Positions 46,945 through 58,955 of a stretch of DNA of 64,000 nucleotides are shown piece after piece. The notes beneath the pieces are model-generated. The model ran no database searches, was not told the DNA's origin, and saw nothing but the letters and a program-made list of their open reading frames with translations. A program made the translations under genes and the position numbers. The stretch is from Hortaea werneckii (lineage: Eukaryota > Ascomycota > Dothideomycetes > Mycosphaerellales > Teratosphaeriaceae). The stretch's first letter is position 1. Every line of letters starts with the position of its first letter. The stretch lies in contig JBAOKB010000147.1 of assembly GCA_037044905.1 (NCBI GenBank), positions 248,001 to 312,000 of the forward strand, in the 5' to 3' direction.

Positions 46945-48544
46945 GATGGTGATGACGAGTTTGCTCAGACTCTAGCAGAAGGCGGCTTTCCTCCTGCCAC
47001 TGAACAAACTTTTGAAGATGTCGCCATCGAGCCAACTCTTCGGCATGATACAGTCGAAGAGTGCGACGGCAATGAATAATAACTTGCGTTGGACTTGCTG
47101 GCGTTTGACCTGGCTCATTACGGAGATACCCCGATTCCTTAATTTTGGCGCTGCGACCGGCTGGTCGTGTAGAATGGCGTTCAATCTCACAGAGGGCGTG
47201 CAAAGGGTTGCTTTGAAAACTGTCGTTATCTCAACATCAAATCCCCACTGACATACCAACCACAAAAAAAGCAAAAGAAAAACATCAAAAAATCCCCTAT
47301 CCGGTTTCCTTTGTGTGTGTGTTAGGCGTCGCATACAGACGACGCAGTAATGGACAAGTTACAAAATTAATAGTTTGAAGGCCTGGCTGGTGGGTGGGAA
47401 AAGAAAGAATGGAGGGGGTGTGCTGCATCAGGAGCGGAGGAGTAAAAAGAGCTGCGGGAACCTTTTTCTGTGATGATGAATATGATAGCGTTGTTGGTGG
47501 GAATGTACCATATTGGCATGGGAAAGGCGAGCGAGTTGTTTTTTTTCCCATCTCTTTTCTTATAATCTTGGGAGGAAGGAGCTTGGTATGTAGTTTTGCT
47601 ACAGGTCTGCAAAAGGGTCGGGAATGGTGGGCGTCCGTGGCGGGTAGAGGGCATGGATGCCGCAATGGCTAGACTACATTACTAGGTATTGGCCGTTTCA
47701 AGCTGTGCATCTTTTACAAGCAAAGCTATCCGTCTCTTTACGCTTTCTGGTGAGGCGCTTCTGGGCTCTTGTTTGGGCGCTGTCAATAACCAGGCGCACA
47801 TGGTATACAGTTCGAACTTGATGTAGGAATCCTTCGACTAGCAATACCGCTCTATACTTATGAAGCCCCGTTAGCTTTTTCGCTCTCAATGCTACTATAT
47901 TGTGCCTTCACTTAGCAATACCTTCTCTATAGCAAGGAGATGTGTTCGATTTTTGCGATTCCTATAGTGAGTTTAGACTGTACCGTCTATCTCTAGTGAA
48001 TTAGAATTCTTGGGAGACTGAGCGCGCGATTGGGAGAATAGATCATCTGATGTTTGTTGCTAGACATTCGTTGTCGAGGAGAAGCATTTCGCAATACACG
48101 GGGGACTTTCATCTTGTTATTGTGACTTATGATTCGTCACCCGGCTTGGAACGTTCTATGTTCTTTGTTGTGCAGTTGCCGAATGATGACGAGACGCGAG
48201 GCGAACGCCTCTCGGAAGATCCCGTGGCGGGGGCCCAGTTAAGCTAGAGGCGTCACGATTCACTAAGAAGTACACAATTGCACAATAGCAAACTTGGGCT
48301 CCCCCGCCTGACGACGGGTTGTGATCCTTCACTGTGTTCACGCATCTCGCGTGTCGCAGGCTTTTCTTCTGTCCTCAAGCCCAGTTCATTCGGGTTTGTT
48401 TCCATTCTCACGGATAATCAACACCAATCCCGCCTACAACGCCTTCCTCGTCTGGCTTACGGTCCCCGCAATTGTTTTCCTCTATTGTTCGATCCACTGG
48501 AGACGATAATTACGTTTGTGAGGCATAGCTGATACGTGTTATTC
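46945..48544. other. Intergenic, no gene seen
   Basis: About 1.6 kb covering the C2H2 gene 3' end and the promoter of the next gene. It is A-rich near 47263-47295, with a TG run near 47310-47322. No gene is supported. Confidence 0.4.
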
Positions 48545-50050
48545 ATGGCTCGAAGTCCGCTGGCCACCGGCCGTGTCACCAAACGCGTTTCGACCGCGTC
48601 GTCATCGTCCAGAACCACGGGAGGACCGAGCAGGATGAGCGCAAGGCAGAAAAGCAAGCTGGCTGAGGAGGTGTCCGGAGGTTGGAAAGAGCAGGAATTG
48701 CAGAGTATGTCGACCGAAGCTGCTGCTGCCGGGTATCGCGAAGATATGGAAGGGGTTGGAGACGATTGCGACCAGTTAGAGAGGGATTGCAGGAGTCGCC
48801 CGATGAGCAAGGATCAGGATGAGAGACCATTTGACCTGATGAAGCTACCTGCCGAGATCAGGAACGAGATCTATCGCGCTTGCTTGACTCGGCCGTTCAA
48901 TATCCTCCTGTCGAAGCATGAATCCCCTCCCGTACCTCTGGAGCCCGAGGCCAAGGACGAAGACGGGACTGCGTCTTCGCTGAGCTCGACTGATGATGAG
49001 GACGAGACGTGGAGTGGTGTTTCGAACCCAAACAGACTGCGTGGACCGCACGCTACTTTTCACTACAACAGCAATCAAGCGACGCCGGGAAGTATTGGCA
49101 GGACGAACAACCTGAATTCATCGCAGGCTAATGGCTTGCGGACTTGGTCTGATCGCAGCCCAGGGTCATTACGCTTCAACTCAAGACGTGGAGTTTCTGC
49201 AGGAGCTCGTGCCACTGCCACCTACTCCAACGGCGGGGCCAGTGCCAACTCGAACAGTGACAATGGTGACGCTGCTAGTAGCAACCCCAACGCTGGAAAT
49301 TCTCGCCGCCTTCTCCTTCATCGAACTACCAGCCGTCCGCCCTCCTCCCGCACGACCACCCCTGGTGACCAGCTCACAAACAAACCACCCCGCGAACCGC
49401 GACCCCAAGACGCCGACCCTCTCATCATCAATCTCCTCCGCGTCAGCAAGACCGTCTACCAAGAAGCCCGCAGCATCCTCTACAACGAAAACCTATTCAC
49501 CCTTGACTTAGAAACCGCCCTTCCAACTCTCGCAATCCTCCACCAACGCAGCCGTCGACAGATCAAACACGTCGAGCTCGAAATCCCCTGCTACAACGAG
49601 ATCCTGGAGCGGTTTCAGGAGACCGTCCGCCTAAGTCTACGATACTGCTGGGGCCTCAAGAAATTCGTCGTGCATATGCCTTTTGTGCTCCCCGGCGCCG
49701 ATGGGAGTGGGACGACGGGCAATACGACCGTCTATGCTAACGGCTTCGATATCCTACGCTGGCTGCCGAAACAGTGTGAGGTCGTTCTGCAGGGGAATGT
49801 GTGTGCGGAGATCGAGGCGGTCGTGAGTCGGAATGCGAATCTGGCTAGGACTTTGGATGAGGTATGTTATAAACATTGCTTTCCTCCCGATGTTGATCTC
49901 GCGCTCCTAAGCTCTCTCATGACTGGTTCTTCATCCTTTGGAGCGGGCGTTTGCTAACGATCGTGGTTTCCGATACAGCTTGCGTATGCGCGCCGACAGT
50001 TGATCTCCAATGAGAGCGAGCCGACGAACACGCAGCGGCAAGCGACTTAG
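48545..50050 (+). CDS. 2EXR/DUF7730-like fungal protein
   Basis: Fungal-specific protein of the F-box-like 2EXR/DUF7730 group, function unknown. Exons are 48545-49861 and 49979-50050, with GT-AG and phase 0, giving 462 residues. The hallmark start (FDLMKLPAEIRNEIYRACL) is at about residue 95. After a Ser/Asn/Gly-rich insertion of some 150 residues comes the second hallmark, LIINLLRVSKTVYQEARSILYNENLFTLD. A beta/alpha part follows (HVELEIP, LSLRYCWGLKKFVVHMP). The start is the first ATG in the open frame. The long low-complexity insertion between the two halves of the domain is unusual. The family often occurs as many paralogues; a second member lies at 54972-55811. Confidence 0.75.
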
Positions 50051-50905
50051 CTTTGCCTTCTTCGTTTTCACGAACACAAGCAATGCTGAATGATTCCGAT
50101 CGATTTATTGTTTCGGTATGAACAGTCTGAAGGGGAATGTGTACGATATTACGGTCCAGCATGTCACCAGCTTAGGTTGCATTGAGCATGTGCTTCTACG
50201 ATGTTACGAGTAAGGATTAACTCCGGTCAAGCAGGCTTCGTCTAGGAAGACAGACGGTCTGCTGTATGAGATATGCCGGATACGACTACCGATAGTTACC
50301 AAGGATGGATGGATAGGCAAAGGCGTGACTGACAGCACTGCGTGCTTGTACCAGTTAGTGTAATTCTATGCCTTGAAACTTGTGATGATAGCGAATAACG
50401 TGCTTTGTTCGAGGTCTTTGATCCTTCATCATTATTGTAGATCGGACTTGGATACATGGTACATATATGCCTACCTACCTTGGTAGGTAGGCACTCTATC
50501 GGTATACCACTTTCACATGCCTCGGTCGGGATGTCGGCATCTGGTCGTCCCGATCCCAAAAGGCGAATTTCGCCTCGCCCCACGAGCCCATGCATCATAT
50601 GCCCCGGTCCATACAGACCGAAGGTAAAAAACCAGTATGGTTATTCGTCGCTCTTCCGAATAGATATAGACTGAACTCCCTACAACCCTTCCTTGTTCAA
50701 TCCTCTCGCCTTGTTCGCCGCTGCGCATCTATACTGGGAGTCGCCACTGTACATACTTAGTCAATCTTGTGAATTTATTTGTAAGCTACGAAAGCGCCGA
50801 CCGACGTCAAGGACTCGATTCCCGCTGCCGGGCGAGAAGTCGCAAAGAAGTCGTACTGGGCTGGTAGACACCGCATTAGAAAGGGAATTGCAACAGCGGC
50901 TTACA
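50051..50905. other. Intergenic with palindrome, RIB3 promoter
   Basis: No gene is seen. It holds an inverted repeat at 50469-50492 (listed separately). The last 250 bases are the RIB3 promoter and leader. Confidence 0.4.
50469..50492. repeat. Inverted repeat GCCTACCTACC-TT-GGTAGGTAGGC
   Basis: Two 11-base arms complement each other perfectly around a two-base centre. The core is the same CCTACC/GGTAGG word as the palindrome at 4594-4611. Confidence 0.75.
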
Positions 50906-51664
50906 ATGGCGGTCAACGGGGACGTGGGCTTCGATAGCGTAGCAGACGCCGTAGAGGCATTCGGTACGTGACACATCCAACATGACCCCAGCGCCTCGCC
51001 AAAGGAACCCATCCGGGACTAACATACTGCCTTCTTCCCTTCTCCCCCGGGATTAACAGCCCAAGGCGAATTCGTCGTCGTACTCGACTCCCCCCACCGC
51101 GAAAACGAAGGCGACCTAATCTGCGCCGCCCAGGACTTCACCCCGGCCAAAGCCGCCTTCATGATCCGCTATACCTCCGGCTACCTCTGCGCGCCCATAT
51201 TACCTGCCCTCGCCGCCCGTCTCGAGCTGCCGCAGATGGTCGGCCAGAATACCGATCCCAACCGCACCGCCTACACCATCACTATCGATGCCGCCGACGG
51301 CGTCACTACGGGCATCAGCGCCCAGGATCGCAGCTGGACGTGTAGGATGTTGGCGGATCCGAAGGCGCAGAGGGATATGTTCCGGCGGCCGGGCCATGTT
51401 GTGCCGTTGCAGGCACGGGAAGGCGGGGTCAGAGCGCGGGCGGGACATACGGAGGCGGCGATCGATTTCTGTAAGATGGCGGGCAAGGAGCCCGTAGGTG
51501 TGATCGCGGAGCTGGTGTCGGATGGGGAGGATGTGGCGGGCAAGGCGGAGATGGCAGGTGGGTTTGGGATGATGAAGAGGGATGAGTGTTTGAGCTTTGC
51601 GCGACGGTTTGGGTTGAAGGTGGTGACGATTGAGGATATGGCACGGCATTTGGCGGCGAGTTGA
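50906..51664 (+). CDS. rib3: 3,4-dihydroxy-2-butanone 4-phosphate synthase
   Basis: Riboflavin pathway enzyme that converts ribulose 5-phosphate to 3,4-dihydroxy-2-butanone 4-phosphate and formate. Exons are 50906-50963 and 51060-51664; the GT-AG intron has phase 1, giving 220 residues, the normal size for monofunctional fungal RIB3. Active-site segments are visible: DSPHRENEGDLI (acidic loop binding the two metals), MIRYTSGYLCAP, YTITIDAADGVTTGISAQDR, RRPGHVVPLQA with the metal-binding His, and RAGHTEAAIDFCKMAG. The protein ends in a typical EDMARHL helix. The usual DDEDR loop reads DSPHR here, so the first two acidic residues differ. No GTP cyclohydrolase II domain is fused. Confidence 0.95.
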
Positions 51665-52141
51665 GAGGAAAGGATAAAAGAAAGCTGGATAACGCAGTTA
51701 CGAGAGAGGCATCAAAAGAAAACTCCCACATCAATCTAATGCAACAAATTTTGAGAAACAAGCAACGCTAAGAAACCCTTCTTCGATATCTTGCGCCACG
51801 CTTTGGATCCATATTACAACAAAGAGCCATTACAACAGAAAGCCCCCTCGGCTGGGCGGCCAGCCTTTCCAGAGCGCTCGTGATCGCAGATGTATCGCGA
51901 CCGAAAAGCACTGATCCCTAGCCTTTCGTCCTCCAGCCAAAACGCCCACTGATACTTCAATACTGTCAGCAAGCGATCCATGCACAGGACCAAAAATCTT
52001 TAGAGACTTACCATTCGCAGCCCTGCGCAAAGCCTCTCAGGACTGCCACTTCATCTCCTACAAGCGCACCGTATCTTTCTTGTAGCGCTGTCTCCAACTG
52101 ACCAACAATCTTGCAATCACCAGGGCTCTGAGCGGACTCCT
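51665..52141. other. Convergent intergenic region
   Basis: The 3' ends of RIB3 (+) and the MFS gene (-) meet here. Nothing else is recognised. Confidence 0.4.
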
Positions 52142-54006
52142 CTAGGCAACCCTCTCCATACCAGCAGTAGCCTCCGCCCTCGAAGGCGAATTCGCTCGGG
52201 ACTGCACCGGCGTAGTCGTCGGCGTACTGCTCCGCGTCATAGCCTCCTGACGCTCCGGCTTCTTCACTTCCCTCTCGCGCGCAAGCGTCTGGGCGAAAGG
52301 ACTGCGGTGGCGGAACCAGAAGCCCCACTTGTAGAAAATGTACACGGGGATGGCGACGAGACAGCCGATGCCGCCGAGGATGAAGGTCGGGGTCGCGAGC
52401 TGGAACTTGGTCCCCGGCTGGATGTTCGTGTAGAAGGGGCGGACGTAGAGGGCGGAGATGCCGGCGAGGAAGTCGCGACAGAAGCCGTTGCCGCCTGTGG
52501 CCGAGGCCGAGTAAGGGCCGTACGCCGCGACCATGTAGTCGATGGTGGCCATGTAGATGGCGAAGTTCGCGACGCCGATGGCGCAGAGACAGATGAGTGG
52601 CGCGATCCAGTGGATGCCGTAGGCGGGGCCGAAAGAGGTGGCGCCGAAGCAGAACAGACCGATGGGAAGGAGCGGCGCAAGGAAAAGCAAGAGCCACAGG
52701 CGCCGTTCCGGGTCGATCTTGGTCTCGTCTCCGTTCATCTTCTTGCGGTCGAAGTAGTATCGTGGCAGGAATAGGCCGTAGGCGATGAGGTAGCCGATCA
52801 ACAAGGCGATGAAGCTGAGACCGATGGCGACCGTCTGGAAGCCCCATTGCTTCATCACCATCCCGAAGGAATCCAGGCCGAGGAAGATGAGTGCATCGCT
52901 GAAGCCACTGAAGAGGGAAAGGAAGGTAACGATTGGTTCGAAGATCAGGAATCGATACGGGCGCCACATCAGCACACCGACCTCTTTCCAGCTGAGCCTG
53001 CTCCAGAAGTTGCCCCGGATCTCGTTGGGCCCGTAGATGTTGCATGCTGGGTCGACCTTGCGCAGCCGCTTGGCTTCCTTGTCGAGAATGCAAGTCGCGC
53101 GAGTTTCGGGGGTGAAAGCGTGGAAGAGCTGAGCGACGCCGCCGAACATGAGGCAAATCCAGTACCTACATCCCACATATTAGCTCAAACATTTCTCGGT
53201 GTGCAGGAAGGGAGTCCGGGGATGAAGACTTACACCCAAGGCCAACTGAGATACTCCTGGATAAACCCGCCGAAAATAGGTGCGATGACGGATCCGGTCA
53301 CGGAGGAAAAAACCACATACGCAACAGCATATTGCTGATACGCCGGCTCCCACAGATCAGCGACCATGCCCAACGTCACCGACCCGCCAGCCGACGACAA
53401 TCCCCCCAGAAAGCGGAAAACAAACAGGACCCAATAGTTCGGCGCCAACGCACTAGGGATCTGCCACAGATTCACCAGCCCAAGCGAAATCTGCAGGACC
53501 CACCAACGGCCCAACTCCTCGGAAAAGGGCGCCCAAAGCTCGCAGCCAAAGGCGTACGCGACGAGGAAGACCATCTGGCCGAGCTTGAAGACCGGGGTCG
53601 AGATGCCGAACTCGGCCGTCATGCCCGACGAGTTGGCGTACACGGCCGCGTTGAAGTTCATGCTCAGCTGCACGACGAAGATGCTGGTTAGCACCGCCCA
53701 TTTCTTCCACGTCGGCCAGCAGTAGCCCAGCTTCTCGTACCCGGCTTCTTCGGTCAGCTCGAGGCGGCCGTCCGGGTGGGGTTTGGGTTGCGGGGCGGTG
53801 CCGTCGCGGACGGCGAGGACGGTCGTCTTCGTTGTTGTTGTGGTTGTAGTCGTGTCCTCGGGGTTGGCGCCCCGTGAGGTGGGACGGCCGCGGTCAGTAC
53901 TGCTACCCTGCGAGGACAGCTCGCGGAGCTCGACAATGTTCGAGGATCCGGAGGGCTTCCGGCTTTCGTCCTCTGGAACTGGAGTGGTGGGTTTGTGGTC
54001 ACTCAT
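52142..54006 (-). CDS. MFS transporter, DHA1-like
   Basis: Multidrug or polyamine-type proton antiporter of the major facilitator superfamily. Exons on the minus strand are 54006-53234 and 53165-52142, joined in phase 2, giving 598 residues with an intact frame. A long polar N-terminus (about 115 residues, with a run of Thr) precedes about 12 membrane segments. The first half has MNFNAAVYANSSG, a FRFLGGLSSAGGSVTLGMVADL segment (fungal DHA1 motif) and SSVTGSVIAPIFGGFIQEYLSWPWVYWI (antiporter motif C-like). The central loop contains ATCILDKEAKRLRK, a typical DHA1 signature. The second half holds six more hydrophobic segments before a basic, Ser/Thr-rich tail. Substrate cannot be told. The upstream in-frame Met (54231) lies in the leader. 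Confidence 0.9.
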
Positions 54007-54971
54007 TGTTGCGAAAAAGCGCTGCTCGCTTGCACAGGGCTGCGGTGGAGAATTGAAGGCTGTACCTTGGTCTTCAGCAGGTATTATATTGGGCGGCTCA
54101 CGTTGGAATTGTAAAGGATGGAGTATCTTTTGTGTGCCAGGAGAAGCTAAGTGAGCAAAAAGAAAAAGTCGGGGCCCAACGTGAGCTTTTGAGCAGGTCG
54201 ATAGCAGCATTAGACTTTTGACAGAGTGCACACCTCTTCCCCATGAGTATTGAATAGTGGTATGGGGTACCCAACGTTGTGGTATCCTGCCAAAGTTTAA
54301 AAGTAGCTATACAAAATTACCATTGTACAGCTGATCTGCCTCCAAATTCGTACATCCTCTTCTTCTCCTTCTTTCTCTTTTGAAATGTCGCTCGTTGCGA
54401 AAAACCTTCGTCTGAATAAGTCCAGATCCATCACGGAGAAGTTTCCATGGAAGATCTCTTTGCGTAACACCCAGTGGACGCAATTAGGAGTGGCTCTGGC
54501 TTGTCGCACCGACCGTTTGGATCAAGAGAAACAAATATCCGCGCTTTCCCTCTCTCTCTGGGTTTGACATCATGACGTGCTCGTAGAGGCTCACCAAAGC
54601 CATTTCATGCCAGTGAAGATGTAATAGCCTCGCTCTCGTCCTACTTTGTAAGATCGAAGGATGGGCAGTTGTTTCGGAGCATGTCGTTCCCACGTGATGT
54701 TCGCCCGAGACAGTCAATGTCTCCTTCCGGACGAGATCTGCTTGGCCCGCCGGCGCGCGGAGTGCCGTCTTGTTGGCACTTGGAGCCAAGACCGGTGTAC
54801 CTTGGAGAACTCGCGCTGTGTCTTCTTACTTTCCGCGCGAATGGGGTCAATAGTGGTACAAGCGACTACCGCTCCATTCAACGACGGTCGCGACCACGGA
54901 AGCTCATGCGCATGAGGCGCTACATGACGGACTGATTCCTTGATTACGCATAAAACACGGTGCGATGAGTA
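54007..54971. other. Intergenic, no gene seen
   Basis: This is the MFS promoter and the 3' side of the 2EXR-like gene. Only short unconvincing open frames occur on either strand. Confidence 0.4.
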
Positions 54972-55811
54972 TCACCCTCTCGCACCAAGCGACAAGCGAA
55001 TCCTTTCGTGCAAATGGATGCTAGCAAGTTCGAGGACCACCTCCGTCGGCTCGGTGGTATGCTCGCTTGCGGTCTTCTTGAACAGCTCGATGAGATCGTG
55101 CGTGACGCCTCCAGTCACAAAGCGGACTCTGCAGCCGCGCTTCCGGTAGGCATCCGTCGCCATAGCCATCATGGGCAGGACCCACTCGGCGCCGTCGATA
55201 TCCTTGGTAGCTTGGATCTTGACCTGCGCGGGTTGCAGCATCTGGACTGCTAAGCGCAGGCTAAGCAGGCCGCTCATCTCGTGCGTGAAGAAGGCGAAGA
55301 GGTCGTGCCAGTCGCGGCGGGAGCGGTTGTTGATCATAGGATGATGCGGCAGCTGCATGCGCATGCGGAAGTGTCGGATGTCGTGTAATCTCTGAGGCGG
55401 TATCATGATTTTCAAGAAGCGGAAAGCGGCCGAATGCTTGGTGAATTCAAAAGTGTTGGCGCTGTATAGGGTCTTGATGCATTCGGTATATATTTGACGG
55501 CAAGTGACGAGCAAAGGGACGAGTCCAGTCGCTCCTCGATGGTCTTCGCCGGGCGCAGACGAAGGCCTCCCAATGGATAGCTCATGACACTGGTGGACCG
55601 GCTCGTTGATAGTCTCTGGCTGCTGGCATATCTGCAGCAAGATGCGGCCTCTTGGATTAGCAACATCAAGGTGGAAAATCATATCTCCCAACACCATTTC
55701 GTAAATGATCATCCGCACATCCAGCGGTAGCCTGGTTAACAAAGCGCAGTTCCTTGATCGGCAGTCTGCGGTGAAGGCTCGCCCATGGAAAAGTTTTGGA
55801 ATGTCTGCCAC
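54972..55811 (-). CDS. Second 2EXR/DUF7730-like fungal protein
   Basis: Fungal-specific protein of unknown function, 279 residues from the ATG at 55811. The first hallmark is CALLTRLPLDVRMIIYEMVLG. The second is LVPLLVTCRQIYTECIKTLYSANTFEF, followed by IRHFRMRMQLP and a C-terminal alpha/beta part. It is shorter than its relative at 48545-50050 and lacks that protein's Ser/Asn insertion. A second frame immediately upstream (55736-55978) reads into the same LLTRLP start after a possible one-base break, so the true N-terminus may be longer. No intron is needed. Confidence 0.65.
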   Translation of the reverse strand: MADIPKLFHGRAFTADCRSRNCALLTRLPLDVRMIIYEMVLGDMIFHLDVANPRGRILLQICQQPETINEPVHQCHELSIGRPSSAPGEDHRGATGLVPLLVTCRQIYTECIKTLYSANTFEFTKHSAAFRFLKIMIPPQRLHDIRHFRMRMQLPHHPMINNRSRRDWHDLFAFFTHEMSGLLSLRLAVQMLQPAQVKIQATKDIDGAEWVLPMMAMATDAYRKRGCRVRFVTGGVTHDLIELFKKTASEHTTEPTEVVLELASIHLHERIRLSLGARG

Positions 55812-56790
55812 AAGGACAGCTGCTCGGGATCAATGTGCCCCGTCAAAGCCCGTCGCCGTGGAGGAGCCGTATGGAGATATTGCCCAAATGGCAGGCCCTT
55901 GATGCGTTCTGCTAGTTGGTTCGCCCATGGCGTCGAAGGGTTGAGATTGACCCATGCTTTGATGAGCGAGTCACTCAATGATCCTGAGTTTCATGTTAGC
56001 CGTTGTTCTGCATGCGCCGCCGAAAGACCTTCTGACCCAAATCCATTATCTGACAATTTACCGCAATCGGTCCTCTTCCCAATATCGCTTGTAATCAGAG
56101 AGTAATTGTCGCGTATCGCTACTGTGGCAAACTTTCATTATTCCAGGTATTACTTGAATTCCGAGGCAATGTCAGCGGACGCTCTCGTCCCATCAGCACT
56201 AGCATCGAGGAACGAGAGGCGGCCGGTACATATAGGAAGCGCGGAAGCCACTACTTTCCCCTCCCCTTTGCCGATGGGCTCCCTCCAAACACAGTATACT
56301 TTCCCGTGCAGGACCGGCGAAAGATACGATGTGCTATATAACTCTAAGGGGGGGGGGGGGAGAGGGATGTGCAGTGGAAGCTCACGGTTGCTCAACTGCC
56401 CGTCATCGCCCGTGCGGCCTTGAGCCCTTCTTGGCAAAGCGGCCAATGGTACACGACGGCATCCTCGTATTGACGGCCCCTTCCCCCTCAGCAGACAGGC
56501 AGCCACGCAGGCGCTATCAAGCAGGAACTGTGTGCTTTGGTCTTCTTTGGACGCACAAGGCAATACTAGCAGCGCGCTTACGTGGCAGTGAGCGATTTCT
56601 TGAGATGTAGGGGACCGCGACATGTGATGACGCTTAGTAATCAATAGCAACGGCTTTACAGGCAGGATACATACACGGTTTCACCATAACGGCTGACAAC
56701 TTTGCTTGATCAAGATGATGCTGACGCAAAGACGAAGAAATAAGTGCACTTGCGAAAGGGTATGTACAGTTGCTATCTGAGCGTAAGCGC
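55812..56790. other. Intergenic, with a 13-G run
   Basis: No gene is supported. It holds an uninterrupted run of 13 G at 56348-56360. The left part is the promoter of the second 2EXR-like gene. Confidence 0.4.
56348..56360. repeat. Mononucleotide G run (13)
   Basis: Longest G homopolymer in the window. It lies in non-coding sequence, and its length is unreliable given the homopolymer errors seen elsewhere. Confidence 0.85.
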
Positions 56791-57960
56791 TTAAGCGCCG
56801 GTGATACCGTGCTTCTTGTGGACATCAATGACCTTCTGGACCTCATCATAGCTGCCCAAGAAGATACCGCTGCGGTCGTGGATGTGCTCGGGGGTGACAG
56901 TCATCATGCGGTGCATGTTGCTGTCGACAGCTTGACCACCGGCTAGATATAAAAAGTCAGTAACTAGAAACTCATAGCAAAGATTCTGGGCTCACTCACC
57001 GTTCTCGAAAACCATAGCCATCGGGCGCACTCGTACAAGATCCGGAGCTTGCCCTTGGGGCTCTTCTTGTCTGCCGGGTAGGCGAAGATACCGCCGTACA
57101 GGAGTGTTCGGTATGCATCGGCAACCATGGAACCAATGTAACGAGCCGAGTAAGGCTTCTCGGCAGACTTCATGTTGTCACACCACTCCTTCACGGGCTC
57201 AGACCAGTACTTGCTGTTACCCTCGTTTGTGCTGTAGATGGGGTGCTTCTTCGGCATCTGCATGTTGGGGTGAGTCAGGATGAACTCGCCCAGGGCGTTG
57301 TCCATCGTGAAGCCGTTCACGGAGCCGCCCTTCATGGTCATGACCAGCTGGGCAGAGGCGCCGTACATGGTGAAACCGGCGGCAACCAGGTCGGTGCCCG
57401 GGTGGAGCAGGTCCTCCTTGGTGCCCTTTGCGCCCTCTGCAAGCTTGAAGATACCGAAGATTGTGCCGACCGAAACACCTGCGTCCAAGTTGCTGCTACC
57501 GTCAATCGGATCGCAGACAACAGCATACCGAGAGTTGGGGTTCTCGTCGAAGATGATCGCCTCTTCCACCTCTTCCGATACAAGCACGCGTACACGGCCC
57601 GACGACTTCATGGCAGAGACGAAGATGTCGTTGCCGATGACGTCCAGCTTCTTCTGGTCGTCACCAGTGGTGTTGGAAGAGCCGGCAAGACCGCTCAGGT
57701 TGATCAAGGAAGCTCTCCGGATGTAATATGCGATCGACTTGAAAGAGAACTGGAGGGCATGGCACAGCAGTCTGTCGTAGCGGAAGTGTCAGTTTGCTTG
57801 TAGTGCTGATTTCTGTCTCTGCAGACGTAGACACGTACGTGAAGTCACCAGTCGCCTCCTTGTGCTTGTGCTGCTCCTCAGTCAACCACCTCGTGAGGGT
57901 GATGATGTCGGTGTTGATCTTCTCCTGACCAGCAGGGCCAGCATTGTTGGAGCCGCTCAT
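56791..57960 (-). CDS. fbp1: Fructose-1,6-bisphosphatase, apparent 1-base frameshift
   Basis: Gluconeogenic enzyme hydrolysing fructose 1,6-bisphosphate to fructose 6-phosphate. Exons on the minus strand are 57960-57839, 57771-57000 and 56942-56791, all GT-AG. Visible segments: the N-terminal helix (LTRWLTEEQ), GNDIFVSAMKSSGRV, VSEEVEEAI, VVCDPIDGSSNLDAGVSVGTIFGI (metal site DPIDGSSN), GFTMYGASAQLV, ARYIGSMVADAYRTLLYGGIFAYPAD and GKLRILYECA. At the last of these the frame breaks in the GGG run 57023-57025 (plus strand). One added base restores MAMVFENAGGQAVD and gives 348 residues, the standard length. Three CreA/Mig1-type words lie upstream (separate entry), which fits the known glucose repression of this gene. 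Confidence 0.95.
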
Positions 57961-58955
57961 TTTTGGTGTTGGTATTGGTATGTTCGGAACTCGTAAGTCG
58001 TCAAACGTTGGTATGTGTATCCAAGAAATGTACAGTAGCAAAGTAAAAAAGTTGTGAAGGTCGGTTGAGGATCTGTGATCGCAGAGCGCTTGGAGGCAAG
58101 AACTTCGGCACTATGGAGCTCTGGGTACGTCACGAGGATATCACAAAGGTGGAGTACGGTGAACAAGTTTGATGCCAGCAGGAAATGTCTTTGTGGCCGT
58201 GCGATCAATGCAGAAAGTCAAGTTGGAAAATCACAATAAGCACACCCCCACCTGAACATGGGACAGGAGCTCCTATATGCATTCGAGCAGATGCCGCGGT
58301 GCTGCCATGGCCAGATATGCTTAGGTGTCGGTTGCGATGGGAAGACTGGAGCAGCTGATGGCGGGGCAGTCGCGGGGTGAGATTTTCCGAAGCTGGAGAG
58401 AAGCCGGGTTCACCCGAGTCTACAGTCTAGCTGGACTGCGCACTGTTCATACGTCGGGTTAACTGATGAGAACACATCCGGGTCTCTAGAAGACGATAAG
58501 CCGTTCAGAGGGACTTGAAGGTGATGAGTGTCTCCGTGTACCCTGTAGAACAGCGGGTCAATTTCAATCAATGCATCGTTCAATTTGACCGAGCGCAGCG
58601 AAACATTTGGTTGCGACTCGGAGACACGTGTGGAGATTGAGACAGTGAACATGGCATTTGTTTGATGAATGCTGGCCGATGGATCATAGCGTCCGAGGGT
58701 CCACCACCACTTAACCCGACGCAGCCTCTCGCCTCCTGGCCTTGCGCATCCTGTACCATACGTGCTACGTGCCTTGTGACGAATTTTCCCGTCTCAAGTA
58801 AGAATCCCATCCATCCCGCGTCTACTCTGTCGTGTTCACTTGCAGTATCATCAAGAGATATAAGCACAGCAGTTTGAAGTGCAACCAAAGTTGAGCCAGT
58901 GGCTCCTAGAGCACCTGCTGTAAAATCGGCTGTTGATCTTGAATGACGCCGGCCC
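57961..58955. other. fbp1 promoter and SUMO 3' region
   Basis: About 1 kb without a supported gene. It holds the CreA-like words described below. A 155-codon minus-strand frame at 58580-59047 overlaps the SUMO 3' exon out of frame and is not supported. Confidence 0.4.
58246..58377. promoter_or_regulatory. Cluster of three CreA/Mig1-type sites upstream of fbp1
   Basis: Words fitting the CreA consensus SYGGRG occur at 58246-58251 (CCCCAC, reverse orientation), 58361-58366 (GCGGGG) and 58372-58377 (GCGGGG). They lie about 290-420 bases upstream of the fbp1 start. CreA/Mig1 represses gluconeogenic genes on glucose (established). That these sites are used is inference, and the consensus is short. 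Confidence 0.4.

Noticed and set aside
52008..53156. 382-codon minus-strand frame overlapping the MFS gene
   Set aside because: Arg/His/Leu-rich shadow in another frame of exon 2 of the transporter.
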